Source: Candidatus Zixiibacteriota bacterium (GTDB lineage Bacteria > Zixibacteria > MSB-5A5 > JAABVY01 > JAHJOQ01). From it: a stretch of 9,624 nucleotides of DNA. Under the pieces are notes generated by a model that was given only the letters and a program-made list of their open reading frames with translations, had not been told where the DNA came from and did not search any database. Shown piece by piece: positions 1 through 4,963 of this stretch. Location of the stretch: the NCBI GenBank assembly GCA_024275215.1, contig JAJRZO010000073.1, forward strand, positions 1-9,624, in the 5' to 3' direction. A program made the position numbers and the translations under genes. How positions within the stretch are numbered: the stretch's first letter is position 1; every line of letters starts with the position of its first letter.

Positions 1-101
1 AACTCCACACACTGATTTTCTTAATTTCATATTTCATTCAGATACATCCTTTTCTTAGTATTCGATATTACGTCATGTATTACCATTTCGCAACAGAATA
101 G

Positions 102-148
102 TGTCATTGGCATGGCAATCTTAGGTATATCACTCAGTCTCTGGTCAT
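102..148 (+). repeat. Degenerate copy of repeat family B (GTCATTG...TGGCAATCT)
   Basis: The segment holds GTCATTGGCATGGCAATCT (103-121) and ends in GTCAT directly before a family A hairpin at 149. It resembles the two units at 4510-4606, which share CGTCATT, GCAATCT and a terminal CAT in the same order and also run straight into a family A hairpin. The downstream half of this copy has diverged. The assignment rests on visual comparison of these copies. No gene is visible in bases 1-148. Confidence 0.45.
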
Positions 149-174
149 CGTCATTCCTGCGCAGGCAGGAATCC
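149..174 (+). repeat. Partial copy of hairpin repeat family A
   Basis: CGTC is followed by a perfect palindrome at 153-172: 8-base arms ATTCCTGC and GCAGGAAT around a GCAG loop. Only the first hairpin of the 84-bp unit is present. The sequence leaves the consensus after CCA at about 175 and does not continue into the second hairpin seen in the other copies. The arms carry the T/A variant, as in the copy at 4607. Confidence 0.8.
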
Positions 175-329
175 AGAACCAGTTTCAGAAAACATAAACA
201 TTACAGATGTGAAAGACCTGTCTGCCCCCCTGCCTTCGCACTTGTTGAAAAACCTGATTACTGACACACATGTGGTCACAGTGGCTCTGCCGCTGTGTCT
301 TCAGTTTATATTCAATGGGGCAGACAAGG

Positions 330-506
330 AGAGGCTGTCTCAAAAGATGTGAAATACAGGTAATCTTGTTTACGGAAATAAATAGCGTCATTCCCGCGCA
401 GGCGGGAATCCATTGAATGCGTTGATGTTAAATGGACCCCCGCCTTCGTCGGGGCGACAAAACCAGAACTCCACTTGTGTAAATCAAAGCTTTTGGGACA
501 GCCTCT
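330..506. repeat. 17-bp inverted-repeat pair, possible mobile-element remnant
   Basis: The left arm at 330-346 (AGAGGCTGTCTCAAAAG) and the right arm at 490-506 (CTTTTGGGACAGCCTCT) are inverted copies with one mismatch in 17. The GAGGCTGTCTCAAAAG form, pointing inward, looks like terminal inverted repeats of some insertion sequences; that family resemblance is from memory. The 143-bp interior holds a full hairpin repeat (386-461) and no convincing reading frame. No target-site duplication is evident just outside the arms. It could be a MITE, an internally deleted insertion sequence, or simply a large stem. Confidence 0.45.
386..461 (+). repeat. Complete copy of hairpin repeat family A
   Basis: This single copy has the same two-hairpin layout as the tandem array at 4607-4856. 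Hairpin 1 at 390-409 has arms ATTCCCGC and GCGGGAAT around GCAG. A spacer (CCATTGAATGCGTTGATGTTAA) follows, then a C-rich/G-rich second hairpin (CCCCCGCCTTCGTCGGGG) and GACAAA. The spacer differs at only a few bases from the copies 4 kb away, so the elements are recent or kept similar. It lies inside the inverted-repeat pair 330-506. Confidence 0.85.
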
Positions 507-533
507 GGACGTCTGCCGCCCACAACAAAATGC

Positions 534-1232
534 TCACAGGTGTTCACGCACAAATCCCGGTCTGTTCGTGATTATCGCGTATGGCTGTGCGGTCAACGCA
601 TCGTGAATGTCATCAGGATTATCGACAGTCCAGAATGCGACAGGATGCCCATGTCTGACAAGTCCGCGCGCGCAATAGACATTCGATTTGCGATAATAGA
701 GATGAAGATAGTCGCATCCAATCGATTTGCGAAACAGGCGCATCAGCGGTGTCAGCCGCAACGCGACCGGCACGGTGGCGATCCTGTCCATTATCAGTGC
801 TGTTTTCAATGCAGGATTGAGCTTCTTGATTCGCCTGATAACCAGCGAGTAAAACGATGATACGGTTGTTATTTTCTGCAATCCATACTTTTCGATCAAC
901 TGCACGACAGAGTCTTCAGTCCCGAATTCTTTCAGATCAAGTATGATCCTGCTTTCTGAATCATGCGCCGCGAACATATCCTCAAGGCGAAGAGTCGTGC
1001 CTTTGCCGAACACTTTCAGTCTCAGGAAATCTGATGCTGTCACGGACGACAGCTTGCGGTGCTGACCGAACAGGCGTGACAGTCGCCGGTCATGGCACAG
1101 CACCGGAACGCCGTCGGAGGTAAGCCGGACATCGACCTCGATACCATCGGCGAATTGTACGTGCGCTCCCTCGATAGATTCCAGACTATTCTCCGGGAAA
1201 TCATACGATGCCCCCCTGTGCGCGATTATCAT
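534..1232 (-). CDS. Glycerophosphodiester phosphodiesterase (GDPD family)
   Basis: The 232-residue product matches the GDPD TIM-barrel family, which hydrolyses glycerophosphodiesters to glycerol-3-phosphate and an alcohol. Visible motifs are HRG near the N-terminus (catalytic His), PENS, EVDVRLTSDGVPVLCHD (metal-binding Glu and Asp, then the second catalytic His), a central ILDLKE strand, and C-terminal FWTVDNPDD and IITNRP. Many relatives have Asp where this protein has Asn in ITNRP. I chose the ATG at 1230-1232 because MIIAHRG is a normal family start. An in-frame ATG at 1313 would add 27 unlike residues and would run through the duplicated rmlA promoter segment. No Shine-Dalgarno sequence is obvious. 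No signal peptide is visible, so it is probably cytoplasmic. It is divergent from the rml genes, and a role in polysaccharide synthesis is not implied. Confidence 0.88.
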   Translation of the reverse strand: MIIAHRGASYDFPENSLESIEGAHVQFADGIEVDVRLTSDGVPVLCHDRRLSRLFGQHRKLSSVTASDFLRLKVFGKGTTLRLEDMFAAHDSESRIILDLKEFGTEDSVVQLIEKYGLQKITTVSSFYSLVIRRIKKLNPALKTALIMDRIATVPVALRLTPLMRLFRKSIGCDYLHLYYRKSNVYCARGLVRHGHPVAFWTVDNPDDIHDALTAQPYAIITNRPGFVREHL

Positions 1233-1287
1233 AGTCACATCGCAATTAACCGAGAGGGAATATGATTGCCAAGAAAAAGATGGGGAC

Positions 1288-1361
1288 CCAACCTTCGCTT
1301 TTTTGTCATTCACCGTTGATATATTGTCACTGTGAAAAACGAAATCGCAGGCGTGATGCTC
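1288..1361 (+). repeat. Left copy of duplicated rmlA promoter/5' end
   Basis: Positions 1312-1361 match 2223-2272 at 47 of 50 bases. Weaker similarity extends left to about 1288 (CCAACCTTCGCTT against CCAACTTTCGCTT), offset by a one-base indel. The segment covers the -10-like TATATT and the GTG start region of rmlA. Together with the right copy it brackets the hicBA insert as direct repeats about 911 bp apart. Confidence 0.9.
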
Positions 1362-1367
1362 ATATAG
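1332..1367 (+). pseudogene. Vestigial 5' fragment of rmlA
   Basis: GTG at 1332 opens a frame reading MKNEIAGVML-I-stop. The first eight residues are identical to the start of the intact RmlA at 2243 (MKNEIAGVIL). Homology ends at 1361, just before the nucleotide-binding glycine loop, and a TAG follows at 1365. The fragment cannot encode an enzyme. It marks the original position of the rmlA start before the downstream segment was inserted, or a by-product of duplication. Confidence 0.85.
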
Positions 1368-1405
1368 CCCAACATGTTGTAAGTGTGCAGGTTACAAGTA
1401 AAGTC

Positions 1406-1433
1406 TTGCTTTCCTGTCCATTTCCAATATATT
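1406..1433 (+). promoter_or_regulatory. Possible promoter upstream of hicBA
   Basis: TTGCTT (1406-1411) and TATATT (1428-1433) are 16 bases apart, with a good -10 but only three of six -35 matches. A second weak candidate is TTGGTA (1499-1504), 17 bases, TAAAAC (1522-1527). A small inverted repeat TTGTAA/TTACAA (1377-1397) lies upstream and could be an operator. The block 1381-1560 is AT-rich (63 of 180 bases are G or C), which favours chance promoter-like matches. Confidence 0.28.
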
Positions 1434-1574
1434 TTCTGATGTGAGCAAAAAACAATTATATCTGCAATCCACTGGGACATGAACCTTTTCACTCTAATTT
1501 GGTACTAACAATTGGTTGATGTAAAACCGATTACTGTGTAAAGATCAAATATGAAGCGAGGAGATTCCAAAACG

Positions 1575-1934
1575 ATGTCTGACGATTTTTCCCAATTACA
1601 ACTGCGTGTCCTGGGTTACAAGTCAGATGATGGTAAGTGGGCTGCTCACTGCCTGGAAACTGATCTGGTAGGATACGGAAAGACTTTCCGAAAAGCAGTT
1701 GATGACCTGATAGAACTGACTGAAATGCAGATTAGTTTTGCATTTAAGATGGAGCAACCGTCATTGTTGTATCATCCCGCACCATTACACATAATCGAAA
1801 GTTATCACAACCTGGTTCAGTTGACTCTGCAAAGTTATACAATGAAGCGAAAAGTAAAAAGAGATCAGAAGGTGGCGTCCTTGCCGTTGCCTCTGCAATC
1901 TAACAAACCAGATCATCCTTTTGTCCAAGCTTAA
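1575..1934 (+). CDS. hicB: HicB-like antitoxin
   Basis: The 119-residue product has the HicB signature in its first half: a strand-rich segment with GYKSDDGKWAAHCLETDLVGYG, then a helix with KAVDDLIELTEMQISFA. This is the partial RNase H-like fold that in known pairs binds and neutralises HicA. The C-terminal part is basic (KRKVKRDQK) and shows no recognisable helix-turn-helix or ribbon-helix-helix, so self-repression by DNA binding, usual for many HicBs, is uncertain. An in-frame ATG lies at 1551, but I prefer 1575: GAGGAG at 1558-1563 is upstream of it, although the 11-base spacing is long, while 1551 has no ribosome-binding site. It overlaps the next gene by 14 bases. The order antitoxin then toxin is the reverse of the common hicA-hicB order. 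The function is assigned by motif and by the neighbouring HicA-like gene. Confidence 0.8.
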   Translation: MSDDFSQLQLRVLGYKSDDGKWAAHCLETDLVGYGKTFRKAVDDLIELTEMQISFAFKMEQPSLLYHPAPLHIIESYHNLVQLTLQSYTMKRKVKRDQKVASLPLPLQSNKPDHPFVQA

Positions 1935-2160
1935 ACCATACAAGTATAAACGGCTTCTCAAGAAACTTCGCGACTACGACCCACGCTTTGAAGTATTTGT
2001 AAGAAAAGGCAGGGGTAGCCATAGAATGCTGTATCATCCCGACATTAATGGAGAACCCAAATCCTTTCCGATAAAATGTCATGGTGAGGGTGACGAAATA
2101 GGTGTTGGTTATATTAAAGGCATTATCAGACGATTCAATCTTCCTGATGGGGTTCTATAA
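1921..2160 (+). CDS. hicA: HicA-like mRNA interferase toxin
   Basis: The 79-residue product resembles HicA, a small double-stranded-RNA-binding-fold toxin that cleaves mRNA and is blocked by HicB. The key piece is RKGRGSHRMLYHP, with the expected catalytic His at residue 34 in the G-S-H motif. It is followed by FPIKCHGEGDEIGVGYIKGIIRRF, matching the family's C-terminal strand and helix. The start is TTG at 1921, 14 bases inside hicB and in another frame. No ribosome-binding site is seen, so translation is probably coupled to hicB, which would make antitoxin before toxin. The next in-frame ATG would remove the catalytic His. The frame looks intact, so the toxin could be active. Confidence 0.82.
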   Translation: MSKLKPYKYKRLLKKLRDYDPRFEVFVRKGRGSHRMLYHPDINGEPKSFPIKCHGEGDEIGVGYIKGIIRRFNLPDGVL

Positions 2161-2197
2161 TTTTGAAAACCTCTTTCACCTTGAACTGATCTACTCT

Positions 2198-2272
2198 CCA
2201 ACTTTCGCTTGTCTGCCATGCGACCGTTGATATATTGCCCCTGTGAAAAACGAAATCGCAGGCGTGATACTC
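2198..2272 (+). repeat. Right copy of duplicated rmlA promoter/5' end
   Basis: This is the intact partner of 1288-1361. It contains the probable rmlA promoter and the first ten codons of the functional gene. The best match is 2223-2272. Of the three mismatches there, two lie between the -10-like element and the start codon and one lies in codon 9. Confidence 0.9.
2209..2236 (+). promoter_or_regulatory. Probable rmlACB promoter, leaderless geometry
   Basis: TTGTCT (2209-2214) and TATATT (2231-2236) are 16 bases apart. Transcription would begin about 6-7 bases after the -10 element, at the GTG start codon (2243). No Shine-Dalgarno sequence lies before that GTG, which fits a leaderless mRNA. 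The -10-like element is conserved in the left copy, but the -35-like element is not. Confidence 0.45.
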
Positions 2273-2998
2273 GCGGGTGGGCTTGGCAGACGGCTCGATC
2301 CGCTTACACGAGTCGCTAACAAACATCTGCTGCCTGTCTATCATCAGCCGATGATCTATTATCCGCTCGAAAAGATGATCCGGGCAGGTTTGAATGAAAT
2401 CCTCATCGTGTGCGGTGAAAGCGATCAGAATGATTTCGAGAAACTGCTCAGAAACGAGCGCAGATTCCATAACGCAGGCATCGAGTTTACAACACAGATC
2501 GGCGAGGATGGTATCGCCGCCGCGCTCGCTCTCGCGGAAGATTTCGCCACCGATAGAAGAATATGTGTCGTATTGGGCGATAACCTGTTCGAGGATGATC
2601 TCGATTTGGAACTCGAAAACTACAAATCGCAAACCGATGGCGCGCGAATACTGCTGAAAGAAGTCCCGGACCCCGAACGTTTCGGCGTGCCGGTTTTCGA
2701 TGGAGAAAAACTGATCGGGATCGAGGAAAAGCCGAGCAACCCGAAATCGCCATACGCAGTCGTAGGCATTTATTTCTATGACAACAGGGTGTTCGACATA
2801 ATTCGGACACTGAAACCATCGGCACGCGGCGAATACGAAATTACCGATGTATCCAACGCGTATTTAGCATCGGGCGATCTGACATACGGTCATCTGAACG
2901 GCTGGTGGAGCGATTGCGGAACATTCGAGTCATTGTTCGAGGCTTCGCGGCTCGTCCGGGAACAGAAAACAAGAAACATGGAGATAATACGTGATTGA
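2243..2998 (+). CDS. rmlA: Glucose-1-phosphate thymidylyltransferase
   Basis: This enzyme starts dTDP-L-rhamnose synthesis by joining glucose-1-phosphate to dTTP with release of pyrophosphate. The N-terminal nucleotide-binding loop is present as GGLGRRLDPLT (residues 12-22), with Arg16 where Thr is usual in GxGTRL. Next come ANKHLLPVYHQPMIYYPLEKM (conserved Lys27), VVLGDNLF with metal-binding Asp113, IGIEEKP, and WWSDCGTFESLFEA near the end. At 251 residues it is shorter than the roughly 290-residue RmlA of enterobacteria and resembles shorter nucleotidyltransferases that lack the C-terminal extension. Thymidylyl specificity is therefore inferred mainly from the rml neighbours. GTG is the only reasonable start, because the conserved loop begins a few residues later. 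It overlaps rmlC by eight bases. Confidence 0.9.
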   Translation: MKNEIAGVILAGGLGRRLDPLTRVANKHLLPVYHQPMIYYPLEKMIRAGLNEILIVCGESDQNDFEKLLRNERRFHNAGIEFTTQIGEDGIAAALALAEDFATDRRICVVLGDNLFEDDLDLELENYKSQTDGARILLKEVPDPERFGVPVFDGEKLIGIEEKPSNPKSPYAVVGIYFYDNRVFDIIRTLKPSARGEYEITDVSNAYLASGDLTYGHLNGWWSDCGTFESLFEASRLVREQKTRNMEIIRD

Positions 2999-3446
2999 TG
3001 GTGTGATTGTAAAGAAACTGAAAGTCGTTTCGGACGAACGCGGCTACCTGATGGAAGTGCTGAGAAATGACGATGAGCAATTCACTCAGTTCGGGCAGGC
3101 GTATGTCACAATGGCATATCCTGGAGTGGTGAAGGCGTGGCATTATCACAAAGAACAGACTGACAATTTTACGATCGTGTCCGGCATGGCAAAGTTTGTA
3201 CTGTTTGATCGCCGCGATGGTTCACCGACAAAAGGAAAGATCGACGAGTTTTTCATCGGTGACAGGTCTCCGATGCTGATACAGATTCCGCCGGGTGTGT
3301 ATCATGGTTTCAAGGCAATCGGGAATCAGCCCGCAATCGCTCTCAATATCCCCGACAGGACATACAACTACGAGGCTCCCGACGAGATGCGGGTCAATCC
3401 GCACGATAACGACATCCCGTACGACTGGAATCTGAAAGAAAGGTAA
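2991..3446 (+). CDS. rmlC: dTDP-4-dehydrorhamnose 3,5-epimerase-like protein
   Basis: The 151-residue product is a cupin of the RmlC family. RmlC epimerises C3 and C5 of dTDP-4-keto-6-deoxyglucose, the third step to dTDP-L-rhamnose. Visible features are DERGYLMEVLR near the N-terminus, KAWHYHKEQTDNF with the probable catalytic His51, and PPGVYHGFKA (His105) on a later strand. It is shorter than the usual 180-190 residues, and the familiar RGLHYQ is replaced by KAWHYH, so it belongs to a compact branch and its exact stereochemistry is less certain than that of its neighbours. The start is GTG at 2991, seven bases after GGAG (2980-2983), and the gene overlaps the rmlA stop by eight bases. That implies translational coupling. 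Confidence 0.85.
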   Translation: MIDGVIVKKLKVVSDERGYLMEVLRNDDEQFTQFGQAYVTMAYPGVVKAWHYHKEQTDNFTIVSGMAKFVLFDRRDGSPTKGKIDEFFIGDRSPMLIQIPPGVYHGFKAIGNQPAIALNIPDRTYNYEAPDEMRVNPHDNDIPYDWNLKER

Positions 3447-3454
3447 ACTTTCGG

Positions 3455-4459
3455 ATGAATATCCTGATAACCGGAGGCTGTGGATTTCTCGGCACGAATC
3501 TTGTGCATTTTCTCGCCGAGAATCGTCCCGAATACCATCTTACAGTATTTGATCTCCTGACTTACGCCGGAACCAAATCGAATATCAAGCGGCTCATATC
3601 CGAAAAACGAGTTACATTTGTTCACGGCGACATCTGTGAGCCGGGGCAGGTATCATCCGCCCTCGATTCGGGCATTGATATGGTCATCAATCTCGCCGCC
3701 GAGACGCATGTCGACAGGTCAATCATGTATCCCGCCGATTTCATCAGGACAAATATATATGGCGTGCAGGTGCTCGCCGAACAGTGCCGCAGTAGATCGA
3801 TCTCACTTTTGCACATGTCTACCGATGAGGTCTATGGCTCTTCTGACGACGATGAATCATTCACCGAGGAAACGCTCCTGCAACCCAGTTCGCCATATTC
3901 GGCATCCAAAGCCGCCGCGGATCTTCTACTGATGGCGGCGCACAAGACTCATGGCCTCGATGTCATGATCATAAGGCCGGTGAATAATATGGGACCGTAT
4001 CAGTATCCTGAGAAGATCATCCCGTTGTTTATCGACAGGCTTTCGATGGGACTTCCGGTGCCTGTATATGGCGATGGTATGCAGATAAGAACATGGCTGC
4101 ACACGGAAGATTTCTGCTACGCGATGGAACTCGCAATCGATAACCTGGTTGCTGGCGGAATATTCAATCTCTCATCGAAAAACGAGGTCAGGAATATCGA
4201 ACTGGTGAAAAAACTTGTTGCAATGTTGGAGCAGAGCGAGGATCTGATTCGTTTTGTCGATGACAGGCCGGGGCATGACCGAAAGTATTCGACTGACGGC
4301 AGCAAGTTTATGAATCAATATGGCTGGATGCCGAGATTCGATTTCGACAAAGCGCTTAAAAAAACTGTCGATTGGTATCGAGCCAATCCCGACTGGTTGA
4401 AGAAACATCATACTAAAGAATTCGAAGAATATTGCCGGAAACAATATGGCTCACTCTAA
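3455..4459 (+). CDS. rmlB: dTDP-glucose 4,6-dehydratase
   Basis: This is an extended short-chain dehydrogenase (334 residues) that converts dTDP-glucose to dTDP-4-keto-6-deoxyglucose with bound NAD. The Rossmann motif GGCGFLG occupies residues 7-13. NLAAETHVDRSI is typical of the family. The catalytic Thr123-Asp124-Glu125 (STDEVYG) and Tyr148/Lys152 (YSASK) are all present. RPVNNMGPYQYPEKIIP and QIRTWLHTEDF correspond to the substrate-binding loops, with PVNNMGP in place of the common CSNNYGP. The ATG follows rmlC by eight bases, with a weak AAGG near 3440-3443 as ribosome-binding site. It is the last gene of the tight rmlACB block; a 504-base repeat-filled gap follows. Confidence 0.95.
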   Translation: MNILITGGCGFLGTNLVHFLAENRPEYHLTVFDLLTYAGTKSNIKRLISEKRVTFVHGDICEPGQVSSALDSGIDMVINLAAETHVDRSIMYPADFIRTNIYGVQVLAEQCRSRSISLLHMSTDEVYGSSDDDESFTEETLLQPSSPYSASKAAADLLLMAAHKTHGLDVMIIRPVNNMGPYQYPEKIIPLFIDRLSMGLPVPVYGDGMQIRTWLHTEDFCYAMELAIDNLVAGGIFNLSSKNEVRNIELVKKLVAMLEQSEDLIRFVDDRPGHDRKYSTDGSKFMNQYGWMPRFDFDKALKKTVDWYRANPDWLKKHHTKEFEEYCRKQYGSL

Positions 4460-4509
4460 TAGCTGTTCATAGAAAGTTAGTTAATATATCATATAAAGTA
4501 GTTGTAAAT

Positions 4510-4606
4510 CGTCATTACGAGCAAAGTGTAGCAATCTCATTTATGCGAACAAACAAGCATCGTCATTGCGCGGCGTGGCAATCTCATGGTGCGAGCAAAC
4601 AGTCAT
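4510..4606 (+). repeat. Two tandem copies of repeat family B
   Basis: Unit 1 (4510-4560) and unit 2 (4561-4606) both begin CGTCATT, contain GCAATCTCAT, then GCGAACAAACA or GCGAGCAAACA, and end in CAT. They abut each other and the family A array at 4607. Similar CGTCATTGCGAG...GTGGCAATCTC elements are scattered in several bacterial genomes (from memory). The bases 4460-4509 between the rmlB stop and this array are AT-rich and show no gene or clear terminator. Confidence 0.75.
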
Positions 4607-4856
4607 CGTCATTCCTGCGCAGGCAGGAATCCATTGAACGAGTTGATACTAAATAGACCCCAGCCTTCGCGGGGGAGACAAAGCAAGTATCGTCATTCCC
4701 GCGCAGGCGGGAATCCATTGAACGAGTTGATACTAAATAGACCCCAGCCTTCGCGGGGGAGACAAAGCAAGTATCGTCATTCCCGCGCAGGCGGGAATCC
4801 ATTGAACGCGTTGATGCTAAATAGACCCCAGCCTTCGCGGGGGAGACAAAGCAAGT
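4607..4856 (+). repeat. Three tandem 84-bp copies of hairpin repeat family A
   Basis: Units start at 4607, 4691 and 4775, with a period of exactly 84 bases; the last loses identity after about 4856. Each unit has hairpin 1 (4611-4630, 4695-4714, 4779-4798), a spacer with CCATTGAACGAGTTGATACT, hairpin 2 (CCCCAGCCTTCGCGGGGG), and GACAAAGCAAGTAT. Hairpin 1 is ATTCCTGC-GCAG-GCAGGAAT in unit 1 and ATTCCCGC-GCAG-GCGGGAAT in units 2 and 3. Because 84 is a multiple of three, open frames run through on both strands, but they encode only 28-residue repeats and are not genes. The hairpins might attenuate or end transcription from rmlB. Confidence 0.92.
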
Positions 4857-4900
4857 CAAGTAAATCGAAACCCCTGTGGTTTTGACAAAAAAAGAAAGGT

Positions 4901-4922
4901 GTCGAAAGTGCAGACTTTCGAC
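4901..4922. other. Perfect 9-bp hairpin, possible minus-strand terminator
   Basis: Arms GTCGAAAGT and ACTTTCGAC are perfect complements around a GCAG loop. On the minus strand the stem is followed after a short gap by a T-rich run (complement of 4888-4897, AAAAAAAGAA with one G), giving a terminator-like shape for antisense transcription into the repeat array. On the plus strand no U-tract follows, so it would not stop rmlB-to-rmlD read-through by the intrinsic mechanism. It could also be another dispersed palindrome. Confidence 0.55.
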
Positions 4923-4963
4923 CTACAGGATTCGTGATAACAACGCCAGAAATGTGAATTGAG

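Noticed and set aside
185..391. 68-codon minus-strand open frame
   Set aside because: It overlaps hairpins and a repeat copy, has no recognisable domain or ribosome-binding site, and its composition is unlike that of the neighbouring genes.
540..860. 106-codon plus-strand open frame opposite the GDPD gene
   Set aside because: It is antisense to a clearly conserved gene and its peptide has no recognisable family features. The same applies to the other antisense frames within rml, the exporter and wecB.
1233..1313. Longer GDPD start at the ATG at 1313
   Set aside because: The extra 27 residues do not look like family sequence and would place the start inside the duplicated rmlA promoter segment. 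The catalytic HRG normally lies close to the N-terminus.
4607..4856. CRISPR array
   Set aside because: The units are directly abutting and nearly identical through their whole 84 bases. There are no unique spacers and no cas genes.
4584..4885. Open frames on both strands across the 84-bp repeats
   Set aside because: They arise because the repeat period is a multiple of three. The peptides are pure 28-residue repeats encoded by palindromic DNA, with no ribosome-binding site or domain.
4882..4910. rmlD promoter with a perfect TTGACA at 4882-4887
   Set aside because: No acceptable -10 element lies 16-18 bases downstream; the spacing falls inside the 9-bp hairpin.
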